Positions 34,933 to 44,831 of a stretch of DNA of 64,000 nt are shown here, piece after piece. The stretch spans positions 1,178,001 to 1,242,000 of the forward strand of contig OZ244969.1 of NCBI GenBank assembly GCA_965222725.1. The letters run 5' to 3'. The notes below the pieces were generated by a model. That model searched no databases. It worked only from the letters and a program-made list of their open reading frames with translations, and had not been told where the DNA came from. The stretch's first letter is position 1, and each line of letters begins with the position of its first letter. Position numbers and translations under genes: made by a program. This stretch comes from GCA-2748575 sp965222725. Lineage in GTDB: Bacteria > Pseudomonadota > Gammaproteobacteria > Pseudomonadales > Ketobacteraceae.

Positions 34933-36780
34933 CTATTCATCTGCCGGTTGTTTTGCTGCGGTTTCTTCTGTTGCGGAACTGCTACCGGCCGCCCCCGGGG
35001 CTGTCTGCTCTGTTGTCTCTCCCGCCACGCTGGCCTTGCCGATATTTCTGGGATCTGCCGCGGCCTGTACCTTGCCGTTTTCCTGATGCCAGAGAATGGC
35101 GTGCATATTGCCGTATTGGCGGTCCAGCTCTTTCAGGTTGTGGCCCAGTTTGGCCAGCTCCGCCTGCTCTTCTTCCGTAAAGGCATCTTTTTCAAAAAAC
35201 AGGGTATCCGGCAGATACTGGTGGTGAAACCGTGGCCGCGCTACCCAGTCTTTGGGCGGTTTGCCTGCAACGGCTTCCAGCATGCCCAGAAACACCATGG
35301 TAATAATCCGGCTGCCTCCGGGGGTGCCCAGTATGGCGATCTGTTTGCCCTGATCCGTGTTCATTTCCATAAAGCTGGGGGTCATGCTGGATAGCGGACG
35401 TTTGCCCGGTTCGATGGCATTGGCTTCGTTGCCCACCAGGCCATAGGCATTGGGGGAACCCGGCTTGGCTGAAAAATCGTCCATTTCGTTGTTGAGCAGC
35501 ACGCCGGTGCCGGGCACGGTAAAGCCGGTACCGAAAGAGGTATTAATGGATAAGGTGGCCGACACATAGTTGCCATGGCGGTCCAGAATGGAAATATGGG
35601 TGGTGTTATCACCGGATGGGCTGGGCACCGCGGGCGGTAAATCGCTGCTGGGGGTGGCGTGGTTGTGGCTCAGGTTGTCCACCAGGCCCTGGTTGTAGAT
35701 GGGGTCCAGCAGCTTGTCGGTGGGCACCTTGTGAAAGTCCGGGTCACCCAAATGTTCTGCCCGGTCCCGGTAGGCGCGGCGCATCACTTCCACCAGCAGG
35801 TGGGTGCGTTTAACACCGCTGGATTCTTCCAGGCGAAGGTTGTTGAGCATCTGAAACATCTGGGCAATGGCAATACCACCGGACGATGGTGGCGCCGCTG
35901 AAATCACGGTGGCGTTGCCGTAGGTGGCCCGTACGGGCTCCCGTTCCACAATGTTGTAATTCTTGAGGTCTTCCAGAGACCAGATACCACCGGCCTGTGT
36001 GACGCCGTCCACCAGGGTTTGCGCCAGTTGCCCTTGATAGAAACCGGCAAAACCCTGTTCCGCCAGCAGGGTGAGTGTGTTGGCCAGATCCGATTGTGTT
36101 ATCCGGTCGCCCTCTTTCAGCTCGCCGCCGTTCATGAAAATTTTCAGGCTTTCCGGGTAACGCTCGAAGATGTCTTTTTTATGCCGGGCCCGGCCCAGAT
36201 AAACCTCATCCGCGGTAAAGCCGTTGCGGGCATACTGAATGGCTTTCTCCAGGGATTTTGCCAGCGGTAATGCACCGTAGTTTTCCGCCAGGTGCACAAA
36301 AGCTGCGGGCTGACCCGGTATGCCCGCAGCCAGAGGGGTGTGGGTGGCCTTGTTGCGATCCACATTGCCGTCACTGTCCAGATACAGATCACGGTGCGCT
36401 GCCAGGGGCGCTTTTTCCCGTGCATCGATCATGATATCGCGATCGTCATTGGCTTTGTGAACCAGCCAGAAACCCCCGCCGCCAATGCCAGCGCTGTAAG
36501 GTTCCACTACACCTAGTACCGCCGCTACAGCGATGGCAGCATCGAAAGCATTGCCCCCCTGGGCCAGTATTTCCATGCCGGCATCGGTAGCCAGAGGATG
36601 AGCGCTTGCTACGGCATCTTTGGCAACGGGTTGTGTATTTTCTGTGGCGGTGGTGGTATCAGTAGCTGGCACTGGTTTGCCCGTGTTGCCCGCAGGATCG
36701 CTGGGCGCATCGCAGCCACTGATCATGAACGTAAAGAGAAATGTCAGGGTGAATAGAAAACCGGAGACCCGTGTGTGCAT
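34933..36780 (-). CDS. ggt: Gamma-glutamyltransferase (lipoprotein form)
   Basis: A 615-residue N-terminal-nucleophile hydrolase that transfers or hydrolyses gamma-glutamyl groups of glutathione. Signal residues 1-23 end in a lipobox-like ISGC, so the enzyme may be anchored as a lipoprotein. DNTTHISILDRHG holds the autocleavage Thr nucleophile, and GTPGGSRI and the LLNNEMDDFS strand are typical. A Thr-rich linker (about 36-52) and an Ala/Glu-rich C-terminal tail are unusual extras. Upstream lies the divergent acyl-CoA synthetase. Confidence 0.93.
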   Translation of the reverse strand: MHTRVSGFLFTLTFLFTFMISGCDAPSDPAGNTGKPVPATDTTTATENTQPVAKDAVASAHPLATDAGMEILAQGGNAFDAAIAVAAVLGVVEPYSAGIGGGGFWLVHKANDDRDIMIDAREKAPLAAHRDLYLDSDGNVDRNKATHTPLAAGIPGQPAAFVHLAENYGALPLAKSLEKAIQYARNGFTADEVYLGRARHKKDIFERYPESLKIFMNGGELKEGDRITQSDLANTLTLLAEQGFAGFYQGQLAQTLVDGVTQAGGIWSLEDLKNYNIVEREPVRATYGNATVISAAPPSSGGIAIAQMFQMLNNLRLEESSGVKRTHLLVEVMRRAYRDRAEHLGDPDFHKVPTDKLLDPIYNQGLVDNLSHNHATPSSDLPPAVPSPSGDNTTHISILDRHGNYVSATLSINTSFGTGFTVPGTGVLLNNEMDDFSAKPGSPNAYGLVGNEANAIEPGKRPLSSMTPSFMEMNTDQGKQIAILGTPGGSRIITMVFLGMLEAVAGKPPKDWVARPRFHHQYLPDTLFFEKDAFTEEEQAELAKLGHNLKELDRQYGNMHAILWHQENGKVQAAADPRNIGKASVAGETTEQTAPGAAGSSSATEETAAKQPADE

Positions 36781-36886
36781 GTGTTGCTCCCTGTGTTTTT
36801 TTATTGCGCCTGCTGTTTTAGCATTTACTGCTCGGAAAGGTAACCATTAAACGCTGTTCCAGCCAATTCAGTAACAGGAAATCCCG

Positions 36887-38698
36887 ATGAATGTAATGTC
36901 TTTGATTAAAAATGCCCCTGGCCCTTTAACCTTGTTGAGCGGTACAAGAAAGGCGGCTGTTTCCCTGACCCGCCAATGGTTACATGGTGCTGTGAACTAT
37001 CCGGGCTTTGTGGAACAGGCCGCCGCCATTTACGGTGACAATGTGCTGATCAAGCACGGCGATGACAGCATGACCTATCGGGAATTCAATGAGCGCTGTA
37101 ATCAGATTGCCCATTTTCTGAAACTGCAGGGGCTGCGTTCTGGCGATGTGATTGCGCTCTTTATGGAAAACCGGCCTGAGTATCTGATTTACCTGACTGC
37201 CATTTCCAAACTGGGGGCCACGGCGGCGCTGATTAACAACGCCCAGCAGGGCAAGGTGCTGACCCATTCATTGAATCTGGTGGCAGCAAAGGCGGTGATT
37301 GTCGGGGATGAAGTGTCGGAATCGTTGCAGGCGGTATTGGGTGGCATGCATCCCGCACCCGGTGTGTTCGCCGTGCCCGATCCGGACACCCGCGGTGATG
37401 TGTTGACCTGTGACTTTGAAAACATTGATAGTGCGTCCCGTCAGTGCTCCAGGGAAAACCTGCCGGACACCCGGGATATCGATCCGGATTCACCCTGTCT
37501 TTATATTTATACCTCCGGCACGACTGGCCTGCCCAAAGCCTCCATTCAGCGCCATAAAAAACTCATGGGGTTAGTGGTGGGACTGGGCATGATGTCCGGC
37601 GCAGCCAGCAGCAAAGACACCATTTATTCCACCCTGCCGCTGTACCATGCCACGGCTTTGTATTTTTCCTGGCTCACGGTGCTGGCGAACGGTGCCAGCC
37701 TGGCGATTCGCCGCAAGTTCAGTGCCTCTGAATTCTGGCAGGACATTATTCACTACGATGCCACTATCTTTGTGTATGTGGGAGAGTTGTGTCGTTATCT
37801 TCTGAATCAACCGGAGTCGCCGCTGGATAAGCAGCATAACGTAAGGCTGATGACCGGCAATGGTCTGCGACCGGAATTGTGGGATGCGTTTAAATCCCGT
37901 TTTAATATTGCCGAGGTGCGGGAGTTTTACGGCTCCAGTGAAGGTAATCTGGCCTGTTATAACCTGTTTAATCAGGACCAGACCATGGGGATGGTGCTGG
38001 GTTCCTATGCGGTGGTAAAAATCGATACGGAAACAGAAGAACCGCTGCGGGACAGTCAGGGATTTCTGGTGAAATCCGAACGGGGGGAGCCAGGGTTGTT
38101 ATTGGGCCGCATTACCAAGGTCACCCCTTTTGATGGTTATACCGATCCGGAAAAAAACGAATCAAAAATTCTGCATAACGTTTTCAAGGAGGGGGATGCC
38201 TGGTTTAACACCGGCGACCTGGTGAAAGATCAGGGCTTTCGTCATTTGCAGTTTGTGGATCGTTTGGGTGATACCTTTCGCTGGAAGGGAGAAAACGTAT
38301 CCACCGGCGAGGTGGAAATGATTGTGAACCAGTTTCCCGATATCAGTGAGAGCATTACCTACGGCGTGGAAATTCCCGACACCAATGGCCGGGCCGGAAT
38401 GACGGCAGTGGTATTGAAAGAAGGCGTCAGCACACTGGATTGTGACAAGCTGTACGACTATCTGAAAAAGGAATTGCCCGCTTATGCAATACCGGTGTTT
38501 ATTCGGACGTTAACATCGGTAAATGCCACCGGAACCTTCAAATATCAGCGTACTCATTTAAAACAGCAAAGTTATCACCCGGAACGTTTTGAAAGCTCCG
38601 GGGATCGTTTGTATGTGGCCTTGCCGGGCGAGAAAACCTATTGCGAAGCAACGGACGCCATGATCAAAAAGATTGATAATGGCGACTACCGTTTTTAG
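36887..38698 (+). CDS. Long-chain acyl-CoA synthetase (FATP/FadD6-like)
   Basis: A 603-residue AMP-forming enzyme activating fatty acids with ATP and CoA. The P-loop YIYTSGTTGLPKASI, YGSSEGNL and the FNTGDLVKDQGF adenylate motif are present, with GEVEMIVNQF near the C terminus and KYQRTHLKQQ containing the catalytic lysine region. The layout fits the very-long-chain/FATP branch rather than FadD. Monocistronic; its last 4 bp overlap the end of the convergent exported protein. Confidence 0.9.
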   Translation: MNVMSLIKNAPGPLTLLSGTRKAAVSLTRQWLHGAVNYPGFVEQAAAIYGDNVLIKHGDDSMTYREFNERCNQIAHFLKLQGLRSGDVIALFMENRPEYLIYLTAISKLGATAALINNAQQGKVLTHSLNLVAAKAVIVGDEVSESLQAVLGGMHPAPGVFAVPDPDTRGDVLTCDFENIDSASRQCSRENLPDTRDIDPDSPCLYIYTSGTTGLPKASIQRHKKLMGLVVGLGMMSGAASSKDTIYSTLPLYHATALYFSWLTVLANGASLAIRRKFSASEFWQDIIHYDATIFVYVGELCRYLLNQPESPLDKQHNVRLMTGNGLRPELWDAFKSRFNIAEVREFYGSSEGNLACYNLFNQDQTMGMVLGSYAVVKIDTETEEPLRDSQGFLVKSERGEPGLLLGRITKVTPFDGYTDPEKNESKILHNVFKEGDAWFNTGDLVKDQGFRHLQFVDRLGDTFRWKGENVSTGEVEMIVNQFPDISESITYGVEIPDTNGRAGMTAVVLKEGVSTLDCDKLYDYLKKELPAYAIPVFIRTLTSVNATGTFKYQRTHLKQQSYHPERFESSGDRLYVALPGEKTYCEATDAMIKKIDNGDYRF

Positions 38699-39969
38699 TA
38701 GTTGATACGTATCGCCGGCGATGAACGTACATAGCGCGACAGCACCGCCGGCTTGTCGTTAAAGTTATCGCTGAAATAAATGCTGGCCACAAAGGCCAGC
38801 AGGCCGGATTCGGGAAAATCCGTGAGCCGGTAGCCAGCATCCGGCACCTGACCCTGAAAGCGATCCATTTTGCCCTGGTGAGTCAGGTTGTCGCGGTAAG
38901 CCAGTGACATGGGCAGCGTGGCTTCACTGACCCAGTCCAGAAAAACCAGCACATCGAAATCCCGGTTACTTTTCAATAACAGGCCGCTCTGCTGCGGGCT
39001 GAAAGATTTACCCACTGCGGCCAGTTCGCGTTCCGACATTTCGCCATCCACCTGCAAGGCCTCATCCAGAAAATCCGTGATACCGTGGGCGCCGATCAGT
39101 TTATTGAAGTCGATGGTTAACGACAGTTTGGGATCTGCCAGCATGGCGCGGCGGGTTTCCGGCAGCACCAGACGCACATCATAAACAAGCCCGTTGGGAT
39201 AAAAATGCAGCTGGATACTGACATCAATAAAATCCATACCCAGTAAAATAAAAGACAGATGCAGTTGTGCCGTGGTGCGAATCGGCCCCACGTTTTCCGC
39301 CACGGTGCGAGCGACAAAATTATTGTTGTCGTATTCAACGGAGGCGCCCGACGTGAGTATGCCGGTTTCAAAGCCGATCTTCAGGCCATCAATGGGGGAC
39401 TCCCCTTCAAAGTCTGCGTATTTGAAATCCTTCCAGATCAACTGGTTTTCCTTGTCGAACACCATAGTGTAAAAGTCCGTTTCCACCCGGCTTTCTTCAA
39501 TACTGTAACGTACGTGCTGGGCATCGGCGCGCAAGCGGCTGCCGGATACCAGATAGGCGTAACGCTTGGTGCCCTCACTGGTCTGTAGTTCGATCTCTGC
39601 CACGATATCGCCATCCACCGGCATGCCGGCTGTGCGCCGGGGGCCGCTGTCGCCCATCAGCATCAGCAGTTTGTCGTTGGGGTCCATGATGTTGCGAATG
39701 CCTTCCAGGGGCTCGTCCCACTCCTCAAAATAGACTGCGCCGCCCACGTTATATTCGTCGATCTGGTAAGGAATGGGTTCCAGGTTGCCTTCATACACGG
39801 CAAACAGGGAGAGTTTGTCGATTTCCATTCCTACCGCAGGTGCTATGTCGGAACCGTTCAGGGCAATCACCCGGTAGTAGTCTTCGTTGGCGGTGGGCAG
39901 ATAGGCGAGGGCCGCCGGACTGCACAGCAGAGTCAGTATAAGGGCCAGAAATTGTCGTGAGGTCGGCAT
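38695..39969 (-). CDS. Exported protein of unknown family
   Basis: A 424-residue protein. The preferred start ATG 39969 gives a clean signal peptide (TSRQFLALILTLLCSPAALA, cleavage near residue 22); an in-frame upstream start adds ten residues. The mature part is rich in beta-type segments with many Asp/Glu and a few conserved-looking blocks (IPYQIDEYNVGG, NDKLLMLMGDSGPR, ISIQLHFYPNG-like). No catalytic motif seen and I do not recognise the family. Probably periplasmic. Convergent with the acyl-CoA synthetase. Confidence 0.7.
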   Translation of the reverse strand: MPTSRQFLALILTLLCSPAALAYLPTANEDYYRVIALNGSDIAPAVGMEIDKLSLFAVYEGNLEPIPYQIDEYNVGGAVYFEEWDEPLEGIRNIMDPNDKLLMLMGDSGPRRTAGMPVDGDIVAEIELQTSEGTKRYAYLVSGSRLRADAQHVRYSIEESRVETDFYTMVFDKENQLIWKDFKYADFEGESPIDGLKIGFETGILTSGASVEYDNNNFVARTVAENVGPIRTTAQLHLSFILLGMDFIDVSIQLHFYPNGLVYDVRLVLPETRRAMLADPKLSLTIDFNKLIGAHGITDFLDEALQVDGEMSERELAAVGKSFSPQQSGLLLKSNRDFDVLVFLDWVSEATLPMSLAYRDNLTHQGKMDRFQGQVPDAGYRLTDFPESGLLAFVASIYFSDNFNDKPAVLSRYVRSSPAIRINY

Positions 39970-40157
39970 ATGGTATCCCGTGGTTACTGTCTTTGGCATT
40001 TCTTCAAGATTAGACGTTGTTAAAGCGCCGTGCTCAATGTAGCACGCAGGTCACTGATTCGTCTTGTAAAAAGACCTGACGTTCAGTTTGGGGGGCGGGA
40101 CGTTGAAAAAGCGGGAATGGTCAGAGGGCAGGGAGAATTGGCAGCGCTGTGAGGCCG

Positions 40158-40412
40158 TTAACCGGCCTCTGCCATCAGACGCTCATACTTTTCCATGAGT
40201 TCGTCTTCGGATTCCACATTGTCGGGATCCAGGGGGATGCAGTCCACCGGGCAAACCTGCTGGCACTGGGGTTCATCATAGTGGCCGACACATTCGGTGC
40301 ACTTGGTGGGGTCAATCACATAGATCTCTTCCCCTTCATAAATGGCGCCGTTGGGGCATTCAGGCTCGCAGACATCACAATTGATGCATTCGTCGGTGAT
40401 TATTAGTGCCAT
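40158..40412 (-). CDS. 2[4Fe-4S] ferredoxin (YfhL/Fdx type)
   Basis: An 84-residue ferredoxin with two cluster motifs: CINCDVCEPECP and CTECVGHYDEPQCQQVCP. The seven-to-nine residue insert between the second and third cysteine of motif two and the C-terminal acidic helix mark the YfhL/Allochromatium type, a low-potential carrier. Follows coaD on the same strand by about 208 bp. Confidence 0.95.
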   Translation of the reverse strand: MALIITDECINCDVCEPECPNGAIYEGEEIYVIDPTKCTECVGHYDEPQCQQVCPVDCIPLDPDNVESEDELMEKYERLMAEAG

Positions 40413-40535
40413 GGTAACTACCTGTGCTACTGCCTTGTCAGATAAGGTTTGACCCGGATAAGGTTTAACCCAAATGACAAGCGTTCAGAAGAAAATACCG
40501 GTTCCAGCGCTGGATAAGCCCGGGCGGCGCATTAT

Positions 40536-40565
40536 ACAGGGTACCGCCGTTACACAGTACCCTGT
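40536..40565. repeat. 9-bp-stem hairpin between coaD and ferredoxin gene
   Basis: ACAGGGTAC (40536-40544) pairs exactly with GTACCCTGT (40557-40565) around a 12-base loop. No strong U-run on the minus strand, so it may be a weak terminator or attenuator after coaD. Confidence 0.6.
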
Positions 40566-40620
40566 TTATGTTACTGCCTGCTCCGGCACTGATCTACGGA
40601 CAAACTGTGGGTGAATTACG

Positions 40621-41106
40621 CTACTTGCGGCCGAACTTGCCATTGAGGGCGTCATTCACCACGCCCGGTACGAAGGGAGTGACATTGCCTCCCAGGGAGG
40701 AGATTTCCCGCACCAATGATGAGGAAATAAAGGACAGGTTCTCTGCCGGTGTCAGGAACACGGTTTCCAGCTCCGAATCCAGATGGCGGTTCATATTGGC
40801 CAGCTGGAACTCGTATTCAAAGTCCGATACCGCCCGCAGGCCCCGCAGCAGTACGCTGGCTTTCTGTTCCCGGCAGAAGAACGCCAGCAGGCTGTTGAAA
40901 CCGCATACCTCCACATTGTCCAGATGTGCGGTGACTTCGGAAGCCAGGTTAACCCGCTCATCCAGGCTGAACAGGGGCTTTTTCTTCTCGCTCGCAGCCA
41001 CGGCCACAATGATGGTGTCGAACATGCGGGCGGCCCGCTCGATCAGGTCCAGATGGCCGTTGGTGATGGGGTCGAAAGTGCCGGCGTAGAGTACTCGGGT
41101 TCCCAT
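40621..41106 (-). CDS. coaD: Phosphopantetheine adenylyltransferase
   Basis: A 161-residue enzyme making dephospho-CoA. YAGTFDPITNGHLDLIERA is the nucleotidyltransferase T/HxGH motif, LLRGLRAVSDFEYEFQLA and SFISSSLVREIS complete the active site. Normal length. Confidence 0.97.
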   Translation of the reverse strand: MGTRVLYAGTFDPITNGHLDLIERAARMFDTIIVAVAASEKKKPLFSLDERVNLASEVTAHLDNVEVCGFNSLLAFFCREQKASVLLRGLRAVSDFEYEFQLANMNRHLDSELETVFLTPAENLSFISSSLVREISSLGGNVTPFVPGVVNDALNGKFGRK

Positions 41107-41193
41107 AATGCGTTCCTCTTATCTCGGTGTCTGTCTCGGTGTCCTGGTGCGATGGTTGGGGATGGTAGCGAATGGAGCGGGGGCAGACAAACC

Positions 41194-41745
41194 CTAAATT
41201 TTCTTGCGGATCACTTCCTGAATCATCATGTAGGTAAGCCCCCAGATCATGTAGCCCTGGTAGCGCACACACGGCAGACGCAGCTTCAGGGGGCCTACTT
41301 GCCAGATCATGGTTTCCTTGTTGGCGGGGTCTTTGAAATAAGCCAGCGGCACCCAGATGACCTCTTCCACTTCCTCATTGGTGGTGAATTCCACCTTTTG
41401 TGTCAGTAAAAACAGAAAGGGCGATACCACCATGGGCAGAAATTTGTGATGGCGCCGTGTGAGCAGATCGGAAAGGCGTTTGCTGAAACGAGCGCACTTG
41501 TACAGATCGATGCCGATTTCCTCGCGGGTTTCGCGGATGGCGGCGTCGGAGGCAGAGTTGTCATCAGGCTGGATAATGCCACCGGGGAATGCCATATGCC
41601 CTGACCAGGGATCACCCGGGCGTATGGCCCGGCGGATCAGCAGCAGCTCACACTCCTCGTTGCGGTAACGATAGATAATGGCCACCGCCGAACGGGCCAG
41701 GCGATGGCGAAAGGGAATGCGGCTGGGTCGTATCAGGTTCAGCAT
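41194..41745 (-). CDS. NUDIX hydrolase, CoA-pyrophosphatase-like
   Basis: A 183-residue hydrolase. The Nudix box GGIIQPDDNSASDAAIRETR with EEIG after it is mostly canonical, but the first Glu is replaced by Asp. HMAFPGG before it is typical of the coenzyme A diphosphatase group, which suits the adjacent coaD, though that is only suggestive. The C-terminal VRYQGYMIWGLTYMMIQEV is also common to that group. Confidence 0.85.
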   Translation of the reverse strand: MLNLIRPSRIPFRHRLARSAVAIIYRYRNEECELLLIRRAIRPGDPWSGHMAFPGGIIQPDDNSASDAAIRETREEIGIDLYKCARFSKRLSDLLTRRHHKFLPMVVSPFLFLLTQKVEFTTNEEVEEVIWVPLAYFKDPANKETMIWQVGPLKLRLPCVRYQGYMIWGLTYMMIQEVIRKKI

Positions 41746-41970
41746 CAGTGTTGTTGAGTCTGCTTCCGGTTTTTGATGGTGTTATAAAATAGCATGTCAC
41801 CCTTGCCAAATTAACCCAAAGGAATAAAATCGAAAACTCTTGTTTGGTATTTTCTTTATTTTTCTTTGATTCGCCGCCCGGATTTTCGTAATCCAACCTT
41901 TCTAAACAACAAGATTCTCCACCTGACCTGTCGGGTGAAATAACAATAAAAATTCAATAAAGGATTGAGT

Positions 41971-43803
41971 ATGTTCGCGGCGAAACGACTATTCCGTTCG
42001 GTTTTATCAGTTTGTGTTCTGCTATGCGCCATGGGTGCCCATGCAGAGTACAGCACCCGCCTGAACGATAACATTACCCTGCACTCGCAGCTGACCCGGG
42101 ATGATCAATGCCCCGATGGCGACGGAGCGGCTATTGATGCCAATGTGTATATTCCCGAGGGCTCGCCCGGCGAAACATACCCGGCACTGATTTTTGTGCC
42201 GGGCTGGGGAATGGACAAGTACGAATATATATTGCAGGCAGAGAATTTTTCCAGAAAAGGCTACATCGTTTTATCTTACAGCCCGCGGGGTATGGGTGAA
42301 TCCGAAGGTGTTATCGAGGTGGTGAGTCCGCTGGATATTGCGGATTTTTGTGCTGCTGTGGACTGGCTGATTGATAACACCCCGGTGGACCCTGAACGCA
42401 TTGGTGCCTACGGTATGTCTTACGGTGGTGGTGTGTCGCTGGTGGGGCTGGGACATGATCCCCGCATCCGGGTGGTGGGCAGTGCCAGTACCTGGGGCGA
42501 TTTGCAGAACAGCCTGTATGAAGCCGATACGCCCAACCTTGTGTGGATGAATAACCTGATACTGACCGGTAATTTGCGGGCGCGCTTGTCCAGCGTGATC
42601 TTTACCATGAAAGACCGGTTACTGCACCGGGAAGAGCTGGATACGGTGATTGAGTGGGCGCGTTTTCGTTCGCCGTTAACCTATATGGATTCATTTAACA
42701 ACCGCGAAACCCTGGATTTTGTGACCGGCGAAACAGTGCCCGGTGTGCCTTTGTATATCAGCAAAAACAATGGAGACTATCTGTTTAAAACCAATCGTCT
42801 GCTGGAATTGTATGAGCGCTCGGTGGGCCCGAAAAAAATGGATACCAACCTGGGTATTCACTCCATGCAAGAGCAAGCGGGCATGCAGTTAAAGCCCAAT
42901 ACCACCTGGGATAATCTGCATTTGTGGTTTGATTACTGGTTAAAGGGCGAGAACAACGGCGTGTTGCAGTCGCCACCCGTGTCCATGCGGGTCAAGAACT
43001 GGCGTTACCGGGATTATTTTGCCCAATGGCCTTCTGAAAACGTAAACACTGAAACCCTGTTTCTTAACCGGGATGCTATCGGCGGCTATCTGGCGCCCCA
43101 GGTAATGGCAGGGAGTGAATCGGTTTATTTCAGTGCCGGTGTGGAATCCGGTGCTCGTATCGGCGTGCCGGTTCTGAGTGCATTTCTGGAAGGCGCCGGT
43201 GTGTTGCACCGTATTGATCGTTTCAAGGTGGATCCGGAAACCAGTGCAGAGTTTGTGACGGCCTCCCTGGATGAAACCCTCAAAATTCGCGGCACCATTA
43301 ACGTATCCGCCTGGATACGTTCAGAAAAGCCGGCAGCCCATTTGGTGGCCTATTTGTTTGAGATGGATGAATCCGGCAGTGCGGCACTGATCAGCCATGG
43401 CCCGGTAACGGTTCATGATCTGATTCCCGGTGAGCCCGTTGAAGTGAACTTTGAAATGGCCACCGTGGCCTATGATGTTAATCCCGGTAAACAGTTGCTG
43501 CTGTTTATTGATGGTTTTGAGTGGCTGTATGATTCTCCCTATGACAACGCTTATTCAGTGGAAGTCCTGTTGGGCGAGGGTTACCCGTCACGGGTGGAGA
43601 TTCCGGTTCGGATTCGGGAAGAATCGGTTGCTGAGGAGCCGATCGGGGAAGAACCGGAAGATGAAGCGCCTGCCGATCGGGGTGTCAATGGCACCGGCAA
43701 CACAACAGACGGAAAAACCATGTCCGGTGGTAGTGTGTCGTTGTTATTGTTCTGTCTGTTAATACCGGGTTGGTTGTTCCGGCGGCGTTGTTCGGTGCGT
43801 TAA
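41971..43803 (+). CDS. CocE/NonD-type secreted hydrolase with GlyGly-CTERM tail
   Basis: A 610-residue hydrolase. Signal peptide at 1-26 (VLSVCVLLCAMGAHA). The alpha/beta domain has VPGWGMDKYEY and nucleophile S150 in AYGMSYGGG, and a C-terminal jelly-roll as in X-Pro dipeptidyl-peptidase S15/CocE enzymes. The end is special: an acidic Glu/Pro stretch, then SGG, a hydrophobic segment (SVSLLLFCLLIPGWLF) and RRR, the layout of a GlyGly-CTERM signal read by rhombosortase. It is probably exported and processed at the surface. ATG 41971 is preferred, with AAGGA upstream. Confidence 0.88.
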   Translation: MFAAKRLFRSVLSVCVLLCAMGAHAEYSTRLNDNITLHSQLTRDDQCPDGDGAAIDANVYIPEGSPGETYPALIFVPGWGMDKYEYILQAENFSRKGYIVLSYSPRGMGESEGVIEVVSPLDIADFCAAVDWLIDNTPVDPERIGAYGMSYGGGVSLVGLGHDPRIRVVGSASTWGDLQNSLYEADTPNLVWMNNLILTGNLRARLSSVIFTMKDRLLHREELDTVIEWARFRSPLTYMDSFNNRETLDFVTGETVPGVPLYISKNNGDYLFKTNRLLELYERSVGPKKMDTNLGIHSMQEQAGMQLKPNTTWDNLHLWFDYWLKGENNGVLQSPPVSMRVKNWRYRDYFAQWPSENVNTETLFLNRDAIGGYLAPQVMAGSESVYFSAGVESGARIGVPVLSAFLEGAGVLHRIDRFKVDPETSAEFVTASLDETLKIRGTINVSAWIRSEKPAAHLVAYLFEMDESGSAALISHGPVTVHDLIPGEPVEVNFEMATVAYDVNPGKQLLLFIDGFEWLYDSPYDNAYSVEVLLGEGYPSRVEIPVRIREESVAEEPIGEEPEDEAPADRGVNGTGNTTDGKTMSGGSVSLLLFCLLIPGWLFRRRCSVR

Positions 43804-43825
43804 TTGGGTTTTTGCTTCTGCCTTT

Positions 43826-44782
43826 TTAGTAAAAGGGCTCCACATCTGGCGGCACTTGTTTGAACCGGCGGTGTTGCCAGAAATACTGTTCCGGTACTTC
43901 CCGGGCAAACTTTTCTACCCATTCATTGGTGACAGTGGCATCCAGGCGTTCGTTACCGCTGGGGAAGTTGTCCAGTGGTGGGTAGAACTTCAGAAAGTAA
44001 CCCTTGTTGTCGGTGCGGCGCCCGTATTGTACCGGCATGACAATGGCGTTAGTGGCCTCAGCATACTGGGCGGTTTTAATAATGGTGGCGGTTTCTATGC
44101 CAAAAAACGGGGCGAAGGTGCTGTGGCGCTTGCCGTAAAACTGGTCGGTTAAATAGATCGCGGTGTCGCCGGCTTCCAGGCATTTCAGAAAATGTCTGAT
44201 TTCTTTGTGGGGTACCATTTCGGTCATGTTGTGGGCGCGACGACGACTGCTGATCCATTCAAACACGGGGTTGTTGTTTTTGCGGTACAGCAAACGGCAG
44301 GAGAGTTTGCGGCCGATCATGCGGGCAGCGATTTCCATGGGGGTGAAGTGGCCGGTGATAAGGAGTATGCCGCGGTGTTGTTGCAGGGCTTTTTCCATGT
44401 GTTCCAGGCCTTCGTAGTGGCAGAGTTTTTTGAAGCGCCATTCCGGTAGCCACCAGCCCATGCCCACTTCCATTAATCCGGTGGCGGCAGTTTCGAAGCT
44501 TTTTTTAACGAGGTTGTTTTGTTCCTGTTCGGTGAGTTCGGGCAGGCAGCGTTGTATGTTGATGCGGGTGACTTTGACGCGGGTACTGCCGAGTTTAAGG
44601 AGCAGATGGCCGAGTTTTTTGCCGATGAAGCATTGCCATGTGATGGGGAGTTGGGCGATGAGGTACCAGATTCCCATGATGAGCCAGGTGGGCCAGTGTC
44701 TGGGGTGGAGGAGGCTGGCGTTGAAGGGCGGGGGGAAGGGTTCGGCGGTTTGGGGGTAGTGGGTTAGTTTGGGGTGTGGCAA
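43826..44782 (-). CDS. Lipid A (lauroyl/myristoyl) acyltransferase, LpxL/HtrB family
   Basis: A 318-residue membrane-associated acyltransferase adding secondary acyl chains to lipid A. FNASLLHPRHWPTWL and a hydrophobic segment at 30-50 anchor it; HFTPMEIAARM supplies the HX4E catalytic motif; LTDQFYGKRHSTFAPFFG and WQHRRFK are typical. The start is TTG at 44782; the next in-frame ATG would cut off the conserved SLLHPRHWPTW block. The codon use in the first third is more G+T rich on the plus strand, extending into the palindrome region. Confidence 0.92.
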   Translation of the reverse strand: MPHPKLTHYPQTAEPFPPPFNASLLHPRHWPTWLIMGIWYLIAQLPITWQCFIGKKLGHLLLKLGSTRVKVTRINIQRCLPELTEQEQNNLVKKSFETAATGLMEVGMGWWLPEWRFKKLCHYEGLEHMEKALQQHRGILLITGHFTPMEIAARMIGRKLSCRLLYRKNNNPVFEWISSRRRAHNMTEMVPHKEIRHFLKCLEAGDTAIYLTDQFYGKRHSTFAPFFGIETATIIKTAQYAEATNAIVMPVQYGRRTDNKGYFLKFYPPLDNFPSGNERLDATVTNEWVEKFAREVPEQYFWQHRRFKQVPPDVEPFY

Positions 44783-44831
44783 TTTTTTGGGCTCTTGGTG
44801 GTTGGTTTTTTTAGGGATCGTGCCAAGGGGC

